NCBI GenBank assembly: GCA_029964075.1
Contig: CM057149.1
Coordinates: 15,576,197 to 15,640,196, forward strand
From: Patiria pectinifera
Lineage: Eukaryota; Echinodermata; Asteroidea; Valvatida; Asterinidae
DNA: 64,000 nucleotides
Direction: 5' to 3'
Notes under the pieces: generated by a model
Told to the model about the DNA's origin: nothing
What the model saw: only the letters and a program-made list of their open reading frames with translations
The model's database searches: none
Program-made: the position numbers and the translations under genes
Part shown: piece after piece, positions 32,701 through 44,059 of the stretch
Layout of the letters: each line of letters starts with the position of its first letter
Position numbering within the stretch: the stretch's first letter is position 1

Positions 32701-35117
32701 ACGAGTGCGCCACAGCCGCCGCGAGCAGATTGCCAAGAATTTGTGGATGCTGGTCAGACAACCAGCGGTGTGTATACCATCCAGCACGCAGGCAAGACAG
32801 TGCAAGTCTACTGCCAGATGGGGTCAGGGAAAGGATACATAGTGAGTTAACAAGGGAGATTTCTTTTTAACCTCATGTTAGAGAGCCAGGCAGAGTTCGA
32901 TCATGTATCAAGGATCTTTGGTTAGCCCCCACAAATAGTCGGTCTCTGGTCAGACCGAAGTTCCGGTATTGATGCGGCGACGCAGTTTTTTTTTGTGTTT
33001 TTTTTTGTGTTTTTTTTTTTCAAGCTTGTATTGTACAGACAAGGTGGGTACTATTTTGCTTTTTTTGTGTCCTCATTATACATTGGTGTCCTCCATAATT
33101 TGCCTTGGTGCCCTTTATCATTTTCCTTGGTGCAATTTCCCCAGTCCTTGGTGCTCCTTGGTACAAAATTTTAAGCAGGCGCGGCAATAGAGGGCGCTGT
33201 TGTAGCTTCCGTGTTAATTTGAAGAGAAAAAAAAGTTGACGCGCATGATTAAAATCGACGCGCGCGCTGACCAGAGACCGAGTATATTTTTTTTGGCCTT
33301 AACTTGCGTATGATTCGCGACGTACCATGCGCCTGCGGGTGTTAATGTTGAAGTGTAAACATGGTCCGGCTTCCAGACCAACAGAGTCTGACTGATCTGA
33401 CGAATCAATGATCTATTCAGAGACATTAGATGATCGTCAGGTCAGGCAACCAGACCGGACTCAGTTAAAATTTCTAAAACTATGACTCAACATGGTGTTT
33501 GCTCAAACTACCGGTACATGGCGTATCCCCATTTTGCGTATTATATTTTGAGGAAAACAAAGCGCAGGAGTCCACCATCGCTACGTAAAGTAGCTATTAT
33601 AGTAGCGGCAAAATCTTAGCCCTGTCCGCAAAGTCGTTTATCTGTTTCTGAATGACCACGATGAAAAGTCGCACCTAATTTCTTCTGAAATTTACCAACA
33701 ATATTGATTCTTCAAAGCTACGAGAGGGAAATTCCTGAGAATATTTCTATTCCCCCGAAAAGGATGCAGTTCCATCGCAAGTTACTCCCCAGCTAATGTA
33801 TTCATACTCCTGGGTGGAGCGAGGCACGCAGGGGCATTTTAATAAGGATACACATCATGGTCAGTAGCAGGAATCGAAGCTCTGACCCTCTGACCATAAG
33901 TCCTCAACCCTAACCACTAGGACACATACAGGCCTCTCCACTTACACTTGCATTACTACAATTTGCTTGCTTACTTAGCACTGTTGTTTGCTTAGCACTA
34001 TGCTTACTTAGCGCTGTTGTTTGCCCAAATAGGCTTCTAACTTATTGATCCCATCACTCTAACAGGTGTTTCAGAGACGCCTGGACGGTTCGGAGAGCTT
34101 CGACCGAACCTGGCAGGAGTACGCCGAGGGTTTCGGGAATCTGACCGGTGAGTTCTGGCTGGGCAACCAGAACCTACGCGCCCTGACGGAACCTTCCTCG
34201 GAGACCTGGGAACTGCTGATCACGCTGACATCGTTCGATAACGAAGAGAAGCATGCTCGTTATGGCGACTTCAGTATAAGCGGGAGCACGTATGAACTGG
34301 ACGTGGCCGACTATGACAGCAGTGGACAAGCAGGTAGGTGGAAACGTTAGCTCAGGTGTCTTTACTCCAACCTGTACAAATCGTTTGTTTTGTCAGTATA
34401 AAAGAAGACGGAGTCCATGGGCTATGGTCATCGTGATCAACACACAGACACCGAATAGAGTTATAAGGCAGACTCGTATGCTCGTTCACTTTGACCAACT
34501 TTCACTTTTTTAGGCAACTTGGTGAACATCACCCAAATGATGTTAACCTCGCAGAGGAATAAAAGTTGAATGACATTGAATGACAAAATTAGTAGCTTTA
34601 AGTAATGCTTAATTTTGAAACTTGACAAATAATATTTACATCAGATTTGAAAGCATTGTATGACAAGTAGTTTGGCCAATTTAAAAGCATTACGACGGCC
34701 ATTAGCATTACGATTGGTTGCCCTCTAGCCCGATCTTGAGCAGACCTAAAATACCATGGTAGTTTGCAGGGGCAAATTTCAAAACAAAGGCAGTTTCTAA
34801 TTTGTCCACGTATTGTTGTTTTGTTTCTGGCAGGAGATTCGCTAACCGACTTGCATCAGAGGTTCTTCACGACGCGCGACCAAGACAACGACAACTCGGG
34901 AGGACTCAACTGCGCCCAAAAATTTGACGGAGGGTGGTGGTACAAGAAATGCAACGCACTCGGCAGCAACCTGAACGGCTTGTACTACAGCAGTCCGTCA
35001 GTCGGTGATTATCACGGGATCCAGTGGGTCTCCTGGAAGGGTGAGGCATACTCACTCAAATCATGTGAAATGAAAATGCGACGCATTCCCCCCTTGTCTG
35101 GTCCTGTTGGAGGTTAA
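29796..35117 (+). CDS. FREP-1: secreted fibrinogen-related protein with unrecognised Cys domain (whole gene)
   Basis: Coding join 29834-29885, 30722-30964, 32609-32841, 34066-34333, 34834-35117; 1080 nt, 359 residues, every junction GT-AG and phase-consistent. Order: hydrophobic signal peptide (1 to about 24, likely cut after ATASA), a domain with Cys in RVC and DPCTC and a final Cys before the exon end (about 25-98), a Ser/Thr/Pro linker (about 99-137), and a fibrinogen C-terminal domain (138-359). The FReD shows ADCQE, GVYTI, VYCQM, FQRRLDGSESFDRTW, GFGNLTGEFWLGN, the Ca-site run RDQDND, NCAQKFDGGWWYKKC and NLNGLYY. Known FReD proteins of this layout are secreted lectin-like recognition or clotting-related proteins, usually binding acetylated sugars; the ligand here is inferred only. 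No collagen, Ig or transmembrane segment is seen. FREP-2 is its + strand paralogue. Confidence 0.9.
29834..29885 (+). CDS. FREP-1 coding exon 1 (signal peptide)
   Basis: The exon body begins at 29796 after a strong acceptor (CTTTTTTCAG), so the leader is spliced from an unseen upstream 5' UTR exon. ATG at 29834; the reading MMVGWTTFAVGAVLLFM is a typical signal-peptide core. The donor GTAAGT at 29886 leaves phase 1. The second ATG at 29837 could also serve. Confidence 0.85.
29988..30335. mobile_element. MITE family H2, copy b (FREP-1 intron 1), left end eroded
   Basis: CCGGTTTCTGGTATGGAGC on the left and CATACCAGAAACCGGAGAC with T and G runs and GGCC on the right; the leftmost A-tract is missing. 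Internal blocks ('cagattccagtc' region, TGGGAGTCCAGAGAGGCCAC) match the H2 copies at 22458 and 54680. Confidence 0.85.
30722..30964 (+). CDS. FREP-1 coding exon 2 (unrecognised Cys domain)
   Basis: Acceptor CATCAG ends at 30721; donor GTAAAA at 30965; phase 1 in and out. It encodes VATASARVCYL, then RFVLSTGDPCTCTEVLLGGH, then PPVYLDNLSAVSV and QGCTMR. I do not recognise the domain. FREP-2 conserves its core (RFVL, GDPCTC, LGGH, DPP-YMDML), which shows it is under constraint. Confidence 0.88.
32082..32431. mobile_element. hAT-like MITE in FREP-1 intron 2
   Basis: The left end GATGGCGCACCCAGGATTTG and right end CCTTGGGTGTGCCACTG form imperfect inverted repeats of the common CAGTGGCGCACCC type. 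The adjoining 8-mers GAAATTCC and GGAATGCC agree at 6 of 8 positions, a decayed TSD. The interior has long G and C runs. Confidence 0.65.
32609..32841 (+). CDS. FREP-1 coding exon 3 (S/T/P linker and start of FReD)
   Basis: Acceptor 'actcgaag' ends at 32608; donor GTGAGT at 32842; phase 1 in, 0 out. It starts EPTAVPAIATSGPDQ (Pro/Thr/Ser-rich, likely O-glycosylated) and enters the fibrinogen fold at RADCQEFVDAGQTTSGVYTI and VQVYCQMGSGKGYI. The acceptor tract is weaker than at the other introns, but it is the only one that keeps the phase. Confidence 0.85.
32925..33298. mobile_element. MITE family H1, copy d (FREP-1 intron 3)
   Basis: TSD TTA at 32922-32924 and 33299-33301. The left terminal A-tract has decayed to GCCCCCACAAATAG but is followed by TCGGTCTCTGGTCAGACC. 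The right end GCTGACCAGAGACCG, T-tract, GGCC is intact. It starts 83 bp after exon 3. Confidence 0.87.
34066..34333 (+). CDS. FREP-1 coding exon 4 (FReD middle)
   Basis: Acceptor CTAACAG ends at 34065; donor GTAGGT at 34334; phase 0 in, 1 out. It encodes VFQRRLDGSESFDRTWQEY, EGFGNLTGEFWLGNQNL and YELDVADYDSSGQA, the hallmark middle of the fibrinogen domain. NLT is a potential N-glycosylation site. The initial GTG is Val, not a start. Confidence 0.93.
34834..35117 (+). CDS. FREP-1 coding exon 5 (FReD C-terminal part and stop)
   Basis: Acceptor TTTCTGGCAG ends at 34833; TAA stop at 35115-35117. It reads GDSLTDLHQRFFTTRDQDND, then LNCAQKFDGGWWYKKC, NLNGLYYSSPSVGDYHGIQW and SLKSCEMKMRR. This holds the Asp-rich calcium loop and the third and fourth canonical Cys. 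The Cys in SLKSCEMK, where most FReDs have a non-Cys residue, is shared with FREP-2. Confidence 0.93.
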
Positions 35118-36362
35118 CGAAACGGCAAACGGCTACGGCCATTCGCCGTAGAGTGCCATAGTGGCCAAGACCGAAGCCTTACCAAGACCTAAGTCCGATC
35201 ATGTTGGACCTTCTTTGAGATCTCGGCTTCAGGAATGGCTCCAACTTGTTCTCTATCCCGGTGTATAGCGTGAATTTAGGTTTCTATGAAAATTGGACTC
35301 ATTGGTAACACCGCGCATGCGTAAGTATGATAATTAGGTAATTGACCGGTCACGTGAGAGGGATTAACCAATAAAAGGGAAAAGGGGTCCGATTTTCATA
35401 GGAGTCGGATTTTCATGTGACACCGGAACTCTTTTTAAGCTTTCGGTGGTGTAATACAATTATATAAACCACCAACAGTTTTCTTCATATCGATGTTTTT
35501 GTGAACCTTTTTTTCCTTCAATTTTTGTTTTAGTTATTTGATATCGAGGACATTGGATTACAAAAAAAATTGGAGACCTGATTTTTTTTCGAGGGGGATA
35601 AAAGTACATGTTTAGTAATAGTACTCTGTGATAAAGAAAATCAAGTTATCAATATGATGTTACTTATATTAGAGATATGGTAGGCCTTCGCTGACCGTCC
35701 TCTTCAATAAATCAATTTCGTTCCTCTGCCAAATTTTCGACTTTTGCGATTCGTTTTAGCGAAGAAAACTCACTCAATGCCCTGAAAAAGCCTTTTTATA
35801 ACTCGGATGGTTCATTGTTCTTGATGCTCAATTTGTGTACAATAGGTGATTCAATTTGCGGGTTCGATTTGTAATTAGTTAATTAACGAGCAAACAATGT
35901 GGATACATTTTCTGATACATTCTTGAGACATTATATTAACTGACCTCTTTTTTAACTAATTTGCATGAGTGTGAAACTGAGTTCATTATTAAAATAATTA
36001 CTATGTAGTTAATTATATCATATGCATATTATGATTATAGTACATATACAACTTTTTTTTCTATTCCAAAGACCGCCTCTAACAACATTCCAGGGCCCTG
36101 AATCTCCCGATTGATAAGATGTATTGCCTCCCAAGAACGCCTGCTTGATGTTTAGTTTGTTTGGTCGTGTTTTTGGTTTTCCTGTTTTTTTTTTGCATGG
36201 GGCTTCAACTCCCATAGGAATGCATGTGTGACTCAATAATTATCTCCATGTTTACAATACAAGTAGGGCACTCAGAAAAAGGGGCATCCTTTGCAAACCA
36301 CTCAACAGTAGCAAATAGCTTGCAAATTCATGGGCATTAGCCCCAACCTCGTTGCCAGGGTG
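35118..36362 (+). other. FREP-1 3' flank with candidate poly(A) signals
   Basis: No exon. AATAAA hexamers at 35370-35375 (253 bases after the stop) and 35706-35711 are candidates for the 3' end. The remainder to the MITE at 36363 is AT-rich with nothing recognised. Confidence 0.4.
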
Positions 36363-36674
36363 CAAGGGCGGATCGGGGGGGGGGGACCTAAAGGGGCCCA
36401 CCCCCCCCCCCCCAAAAAAAACTCGAGCCCAATCACAATAAAGGCACGCAATGGGTACACCACCAACTTTTTCTCAAAAAAACCCCATTGATTTAAGTGG
36501 TCAGAAATTGCCTCAGATCGAACCATCGAGCATCTTGAATTTTTTTTTTTTTTTGGGGGGGGGAGGGCCCTTTTCGGGACCCCTGGCCGTAATTGTTTTG
36601 ACCAACTTTTTGGGAACCAAATTTGATTTGGCCTCCCCCCCCCCAAAGAAAATTGTGTTTTGAATCCGCCCTTG
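36363..36674. mobile_element. hAT-like MITE, CAAGGGCGGATCC family, copy 2
   Basis: It starts CAAGGGCGGATC and ends ATCCGCCCTTG, flanked by CCAGGGTG (36355-36362) and CCAGGATG (36675-36682), an 8 bp duplication with one change. Homologous to 9558-9864, with expanded G and C runs. Confidence 0.87.
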
Positions 36675-36789
36675 CCAGGATGCAGAGCAGTACGCTCCCA
36701 CTTCTACTCTTTTGTCTAAGCAGCTTAATGTAATGCGCTTTTGATTATTTAAACAATGGAAACAGCGCAATATAAAATTTTAATTATCA

Positions 36790-37045
36790 CTGTACGTGTA
36801 AAGGTACCACTAAGGAGACGCGTTATCGTAATTTCTTCGCACGAAGGCAGATATCGGTCATTAATGTCAAAGCCCCCCTTTAGAGGCAAAATGTTAGTGT
36901 CGCAATTAGTTCATATTTGTTGCTCGTTGTCTAATTTATAGTAAACGTACCGAAATTCGTGGGAATATTGGGTTAGGGCACATTTAAGTTTGAAAAAAAA
37001 ATTGCGCACAGGTCTGTGGGGATGTCTCCCAAATGTCCAATACAG
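36790..37045 (+). repeat. Dispersed repeat R2, copy 1
   Basis: 'gagacgcgttatcgtaatttc', 'cattagaggcaaaat'-like, ACCGAAATTCGTGG, 'gttagggcacatttaagttt' and 'atgtctcccaaatg' recur in the same order at 47703-47955 and, weakly, at about 55553-55800. Non-coding. Confidence 0.65.
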
Positions 37046-37129
37046 GGTAATTGTTATTTTGGTATTGGATATTTTTTTTTGCAATTTCGCAATGAATGCT
37101 AAAAGTGAATGACCTTTGCAATGCTTTAA

Positions 37130-37628
37130 CCCTCCGGCGCAGAATCTCGCCCTTTTGGGGACCCAATTTGGTTAATTTCCTTAATTAAAAAAAAATTTCA
37201 AACCAATTCTGGTGATCTTCCATCTAATCTTAGCAAGAGACACCCTCTACGGATATATGCAGTCACCTTTAGTGTGTGACCCCGGGTCAGGCATATCTGA
37301 GCATGACAACCTGGGCTAAGGACCGATGCAATTTCTGCCCATCCGGGGACCCACCATTTACACGCGCACAAAACAACTCCGACGCAATTTTTGCCCACCC
37401 GGGGACCCACCATATACATGTGCACGAACAAGGTCACTTGCAGGTAGACAGTGCACGGCTTGACCACAGACTATGTATACAATACACATCCTTAGTCCAC
37501 AGACATGGCAAGATTGTGTTCATGTGGATACAGTGTTGTGTAGCCTCAAACTGTGGCGCTAAATATTTGGGTCCCAGGGGGACCCTTACTGTAAGTGTGT
37601 TACTAAATGGGCTTTCTGCGTCGGAGGG
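37130..37628. mobile_element. piggyBac-like MITE (TTAA target duplication)
   Basis: Flanked by TTAA at 37126-37129 and 37629-37632. The element starts CCCTCCGGCGCAGAA and ends TTCTGCGTCGGAGGG, inverted repeats with one mismatch. TTAA duplication with CCC termini is the signature of piggyBac elements. The interior carries an imperfect direct repeat around CGGGGACCCACCAT (about 37346-37410). Non-coding. Confidence 0.85.
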
Positions 37629-37700
37629 TTAAAAAGCAATTTAATATAATGTAAATATTTTTCGGGACGAAAGAAGAAATAATTATAATCACGTACATTA

Positions 37701-38074
37701 GGCCAAAAAAAAAATATTCGGTCTCTGGTCAAACCAAAGTTCCGGAATTGTTGCGGCGACGCGGTTTCTTTTTTTGTTTTGGCCTTTTGTTTTTGAAGCT
37801 TCGATTGTGCAGACAAGGATTGGGTACTATGTTGCTTTTGTTGTGTCCTCATATACATTGGGGACCTCCATAATTTGCCTTGGTGCCCTCCATCATTTGC
37901 CTTGGTGCAATTTCCCCATTCCTTGGTACAAACATTTGAGGAGGTGCGGCAAGGGAGGGCGCTGCTGTAGCTACCGCAGACAATTTGAAGAAAATAAAAC
38001 GGTTGACGCGCATGATTACAATCGACGCGCGCACTGACCAGAGACCGACTTATTATTATTTTTTTTTTTTGGCC
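37701..38074. mobile_element. MITE family H1, copy e
   Basis: GGCC plus A-tract, TCGGTCTCTGGTCAAACC on the left and CACTGACCAGAGACCG, T-tract, GGCC on the right; TSD TTA at 37698-37700 and 38075-38077. Same orientation as copies b, c and d. Confidence 0.92.
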
Positions 38075-38630
38075 TTACATCTGGAATTGTTCTTATAACC
38101 GTGAATTAACACTTGTTCAAAGCGAACAATTGTCTTTTTTTACCGTTCAATTATCACTTTTTAAAGGTTCCATGCATGCATTTGCAATTAATTAGAGTGC
38201 ATGGATATGAATTACTTTTGAATTCGTTATAAATATCTGTTCGCATGCAAATCATATTCAATAAAAATGGAAATGTGTTAGAATTTTAACTTTGTAGAAT
38301 ACTGAAATGTTTTCTCGGAATTAGTTTACTATTGTATACTTACGAGCTTGAAATAAGCTTATTTTAATGTTATGAGAAGACATCCGATTATTTAATCAAC
38401 CATCGGAGGTAGAAAGGCATTACTGGAAAAGTACTGAATTTCATGGTAACGACTTTGTGATTAGAACAAAACCAACAATTACGTAGTCGTGATTATATCA
38501 CCAGGAAGACTTTTAAAGACTTTTAAAAAAAATTGAAAATGAACCTTGCTAAAATATTAATTGTTTTAATTCATAACTTGGGGGGGGGGGGGTTGGAAGG
38601 GGGAGGTTGGGTCTAAGAGTGCTGGTTCTT

Positions 38631-38909
38631 AAACACTGTATACTCAGTGTATAAAGACACGTCGGTGAAGGGCACAACTAACATTGAACTTACATCACCC
38701 CGATGCAAATTCCATCTTATGAATACTTTCATTGCGGTACCCGCTGCTACATCAGATTCGTACCAGCCAACTGACCCCGGCAAGCTCGGTGGTCGAGTTG
38801 TAAAACGTCTGCACAAGTACGCCAGAGGATGTGGATTCGAGTCACGCACAAGTAGTTTGTTAATTGCTTCTCACAATCACTCGGGACAACACTGAGAATA
38901 CAGTGTTTA
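38631..38909. mobile_element. tRNA-like SINE core between terminal inverted repeats (S3), copy 1
   Basis: The left end AAACACTGTATACTCAGTGT and right end ACACTGAGAATACAGTGTTT are inverted repeats. Inside lie GTCGGTGAAGGGC, 'tcaccccgatg', GCGGTACCCGCTGCTACATC and a decayed tRNA-like head (GGTGGTCGAGTTGTAAAACG and GGATTCGAGTC). Same body as 61526-61775. It may be a SINE whose ends happen to be palindromic, or a chimera. Confidence 0.6.
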
Positions 38910-39904
38910 AAAAAAAAGGGCAAGGCCAAAACCCATTATTGTATTTACATGCACCCCGACGTATATTCTAATAAATTGGCCGATATTAAAGGACTTTTAC
39001 AGTCAGCTTTAAACGTACCTGTTTAAAACCGGCCAAGCACGTGCATTTATTCCCTTATTAAAGCTACAGCCCATCATTTGCAGCTATCCAAAAAGCAACT
39101 GACGTAATTATTGTTGAAAAACAAACTTGGTTAAAAGATAGTAAGGGGACTAAACTCCCTGTGAAATCATTCTTTCTGGCAAGCTGTCATTTTGAAGAAA
39201 TCAACGAAAGAAGGCTTTTTCAATTGTGCGTCTTGAGACGCACCGTTGGAAATTTCCGTTAGTAGTTTTTTTTTTTTATTCGGCGATGGCTATTATTCGT
39301 CGGATCATTGCGCGACATTGCGTAGCTGCAATCGGCTCAGTGAGAACGTGTCTCGGACGCTGAATTCAGGCTCAATTGAAAACATGATTCAGCAACATTT
39401 GATTTGAAATCGAGATCCTAGAATGCTGTCTTTCTCAAAATATACAGCTGAAGCTGAGCTGAAACTTCATCAGGTTAGTTGTTCAGCACCCTTCTTTAGA
39501 TTTTGAGCACGTTTGTTGCTTCAAACAAACAAAATGCACAAATTACAAATGATGGACTGTACAACTTACACGCTGTATAACTTACACGCTGCAAAGAAGT
39601 CAAATCGAATTCATAGAATGTGATCAGATTCAAATAAACTAGTCAAGGGGACGCTTTGTTTCACTATTTCTAGTTTTTGATATGTCTTGAAAGAGAAAAC
39701 ACTGCTCTTTATTGCGATATATCACAGTATCATGCTAATAATACATTAGGCAGGTAACTCAAATAGCTTTGGTGACTTCGGACTGATCGTCTTGGGTCCA
39801 ATCACATTGCATTTACATGTAATTATAGTTGTATATAACATTCGTATTAGCTATCATTATACGCGCTCCCTAGCTGTTAATGTAGTATACTAACCAAACA
39901 ATGA
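38910..39904. other. Intergenic stretch, nothing recognised
   Basis: AT-rich; contains the GTTTAAAACCGGCCAAG end fragment near 39020. No exon or bounded element supported. Confidence 0.5.
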
Positions 39905-40452
39905 TATAGGTTTTCCCGGCCAATTTCCTAAAATGTTCATTCACTTCTGAAAATCGGTCATTCCTTTTCGTCTGATTTGAGAATCGCCCTGAACACGCAT
40001 TTCATTTTCGCTACCAGAGCATTCAATTCCATTTCAGTTCAATCAATTAAGTGATTGAGCAGGACCTTTCGTTTATGTTCATTCAGATTCGTTTACAAGA
40101 CTTCTTTTTCGCTTTAAAAGGGCGATTTTAAACATTGACCACTTTATTTCACTTTAAGATTAATGTTCTGTGATGAAATCTGCTATTTTAAATAAGAAAA
40201 ACGTACTTTTGATTGCACATTCACGACATTGTTTTCCGGAACTCTGCAAAAAAAAGTATGCTTGCGTAAATGAATGCACAGGTAACGTAATTGGCCGTCT
40301 GTTTCTCAAAACCGAAGTACCGACAATAAAAACGATTGAACTTAGGTTGAATTCAAATGGATTAAAGACGTGCATTCAAATTCAGACAAAAACGAATGAC
40401 AGATTTCCAAAAGTGAATAAAACTTTCGGGAAATTGGCCAGGAAAACCTATA
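39905..40452. mobile_element. TATAGGTTTTCCCGGC element, type B, copy 1
   Basis: It starts TATAGGTTTTCCCGGCC with AATTTCCTAAAATGTTCATT and ends AAATTGGCCAGGAAAACCTATA, giving inverted repeats of about 35-40 bp. The interior is rich in TTCATTCAAATTC-like words and has no protein. A TATA at each end could be part of the element or of its target site. Type B also occurs at 46896-47444 and partly at 50523. Confidence 0.85.
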
Positions 40453-43400
40453 TTATTCCAAATAATTAATAACATGTAACATATCCAAGATCACCCCGAC
40501 GAAAATTCCATCTAAAGCCCGGTTCATACTTCATACTTCAATGAAACATTCGCTGAGAAATTCGCCCGAGTTGAAATATATTTAACTTTAATGAATGAAC
40601 CAGGCTTTATGAGTAATTTAAACTGTTGTTACAAAGTACACATCTATAATAAAATGCATGTTCTAAATTCCAGAAAAAAAAAACTTATTAAAAGTTGCGG
40701 AGAAAATAATCCCTCAAAAGTGTACCCTGTCTTCTTTTTTTTAAACCAGTATTCTAAGAGAACATTGACATTTTACAACTGTTTTTGCCTTGAATGTGAC
40801 AGTACGGTGACTGTTCTATGTTCCAACACCCCTATCTTCCGACACCCCCATGTTTGGGCAACCCGTATATAAGATTGTGTTATATAGGGTTAGGAATAGG
40901 AATATGTGCAGTCGGAACACAGGGGTGTTAGAACATAGAAGTGTAACCGATAGTACAGGCAACTGTTTTAACAAAAATGAAACAAAATAAATATTTAGGT
41001 AAATCCTTATACCATTTTTGTAAAGACAGTAAACAGTTTGTGTTTTGAAAAAAAACCACTAATAATATCGAATTAAAAAGAAAAGGGCAAAATAAATAAC
41101 GTGCAATTAAAAACCTTCAGATGGGTAAAAAACAGCAAAAAAAATATAAAAAAATGACACGACCAATGATTAATCGGTCTGTTTTCATCAGAAACCAATT
41201 AACATTTAAGAGAGACTGAAAAGGAGGCCACAAGCAGACGGATAATAGTTTTGTTTCTTTGTGTCGATTACCGCAGTTACTACATTATGTATGATAGGAG
41301 CTTTAATGGTGTGTTCACATCAGGCAAATCGACTGTCAAAATGGCGAAATACCAAAGCTCATAGCAAACCTGTTGTGAGGGGTTGATCTTTTTCTATTTG
41401 AAAAAGTGGACATTTCTTAGGATTAAAAATGGACAGCTCAATAACGGTTCCATGCTGAACTCGAGGTGGTTATTCGGACCCTCCTCACCAGAACAACCAA
41501 GCCGAGAACACATGTAATTACTTTTGTACGAGAACAGCAACAAAAGACAAAGTTTAAACCTCTGGTGGATTTTAAAACCTTTTCAGTATTCATCTCAACA
41601 TTCCACCACTGATCACTCAACACAGTTTCGTTTTGAAATGTCTTATTAATCATTTCATTACACGCACGTGTGTGATATGAGACCAGTTTTGCAGTCAATA
41701 TCAATGCTAAGTGTAAAGGAACGCTATTGAAAGTCGTGGGCATCGCGTGCCAAAAAAAGCTTCTTCCATAGTTACGGTAATTATTGAGAGCACTATTCAC
41801 CAACAGTTGTCTGTATCACGGAGAGTTCTTAAATCGAAACAAATTTCGGATATACGAATTACGAACAGGTCCGATTAATGAAAAATAATGTCTATAATTT
41901 ATCCCTCACGAGTTGAACAAAATTCTACATCTGAAACTTTAAGGTGAGTTTTGGCTACTTGTAAAACATACTAAATCTTGTATTTTCTTTTATAATGTTT
42001 ACTTCATTGCGTATTGGCCGGTCATTTAATTTAAAAATCGATAATCTACCTGAATAGCCCACCTTTGTAAGTGTAAACAGTTGTGTTTAATTAGAGATTG
42101 AAAATGCAATAAAAAATCAACACCTCTCAACTACCTACCCAAAAGGCTAATATAAAAGTACATAAAAATAATAATAATACTCGGAAAAGGTGACATCACT
42201 ATAGATTAATTGAACATTTTCACTGTTTCCATAAAAGAAAAAAATCATTGACATTTGGTAAGATTGAAAACGAGGCCACAAGCAGACGGATAATTGTTTT
42301 GTTTCTCCATTATGTATGATAGCGCAGCTCAAATTGTTGCTCATCATATCAAGCATAACCACTTTTTATAATTACAAACTGCTTAACGTGAAAACCAAAT
42401 TTGGAAATGATGTATCTTTATTAAATTAGTTTTTTTGAAGGGGTTTCAATTTTAAGCCCGATTCAGCATTCTAATTACGTCAGAATTTCTACAGTTTTCT
42501 CCCACAGATAGTCCAAAGGATTTTGTTTTGAGTTTGGGGGAGGGGGGGTAGGCAGACATGATATATTGCTGTAGCGACTAACGAGCGTATAGGCTTTAAA
42601 TTTTCAGCAGTAGCCTAAAAAACCGAGCAAGCTAGCAGTTAATGGTTTTCTGTCTTTGTGTAGATTCCGCAGTTCCATTGCATAATATATGATAGCAGCC
42701 GATGTTTTTTAGGTTATCACAAACCATTTGATGTCATGAACATTTGTCACTACTGAAGACCAGTCATCAAGCCAAAGGTTAATGGTTTTGACTTTCTGCA
42801 CTATATATGATTCGCGCGTATCGCACGCAGAGCGATGTTTCTGCGACGGCTTCATCATAGGTTTTATTTTAATGACAATATCCATGTACGTGTAATGAAT
42901 TTTAACTGTAAGAGACATTTCTGGGCATCATTTTACTCTTCTAAAAATTGTCTCATCACTGTTTAAATCAAATGTGTCATTAAAGTTGAATTTTTCACCA
43001 ATTTTTGTTGTTGTTGTTGTTGTTGTTTTTTTTTGTTGGGGGGGGGGGACATATTCAATTTGATATTTGCACCTAATATGCAGTGTACTGTAATTCAAGA
43101 ATGTGTTATTCTAATTTGCTCGAGCTTCAGCGGTTTCTTCTCATGTTAAGTTTGGCTTTGCATTAAAGTAAACATTATTGGTTGCTCTTTTCTCCATTTC
43201 TAAATAATTTGGTCTTTGCATTTATTTAGCAGGTTGGGAAGTTTTGACCTCTTTTTTCCCCATTTTTTTTTTTTTTTATATAGAATCACTTATTACAAAC
43301 TCACTTCTTAACATTGATTACCTTCTTCTTGAAAGGAAGACACATATTTTGTTCACTTCTCATGTGCTCATGTGGATGAGGACGGACATTAGGCAGGAAC

Positions 43401-44059
43401 ATTGAACAAAAGGTTACATTTGTCAATAAGCGTTTGTAACTTGTAAATAGAAAAAGGGGACAAACAGATGTAACCTGTTCGTACATCATCAATCAACGGT
43501 CTTCCCCGAGAATGTAAGGAATGCACGTTCTGTGTAACAAAAAAAAAGAGATGGACTTTCTCCGCAAAAAAATTAAACTTTATCTTCGTAAAATTGCTTA
43601 TTTTTGTAAAATACGAAACTGATTTTTTTTTGAATGAGACACCGAGAGGTAACGTTTATAGTTATGGATCATATTTCAAAGACTTTCGAATTAGAATTCA
43701 GTAATTCAAACAATAAGGCCGTGTCCGAATGACGTGGCTACAACTTGAAATTACACACATGTCTATGAGCAGTGGCTGCAGCAGCTGCCATAGACACACG
43801 TGTAATTAAAGCCGTAGCCCAGTAATTGGACATAATGGCTGCATTCAGTTTTTCGCATGGCAGACTGGTTCCTGCCTCCTATCGGAATCGGTATTGGGAT
43901 ATATAGTCTACTCGCAGGGCGGATCTGTTTGTGTACATAATCAGCGGCAGAGCCAGGGTTCCCACCATGGGGGAGGGGGCGGGGGAATGGGATGGGGATG
44001 GGGAGCTGGGGTGTATGTGGATGTTTGGGTAGGCATTACATTCACTGTGTGGACTTCTG
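40453..44059. other. Intergenic stretch; only simple repeats recognised
   Basis: AT-rich. GTT trinucleotide run near 43003-43027, G and T homopolymers, and a possible very decayed LINE end on the minus strand near 41650-41810. 'ggccacaagcagacggataat' occurs twice (about 41226 and 42272), pointing to another old repeat. No gene is supported. Confidence 0.5.

Noticed and set aside
33851-33930. tRNA-like 'ggtcagtagcaggaatcgaa' region
   Set aside because: Some resemblance to the complement of a tRNA-derived head (GAATCGAAGCTC), but no cloverleaf or repeat partner in this window.
41438-41810. Minus-strand frame with 'YGRSFFWHAMPTTFNSVP', faintly like a LINE RT end
   Set aside because: Only one short block resembles RT C-termini; too weak to annotate as a retroelement.
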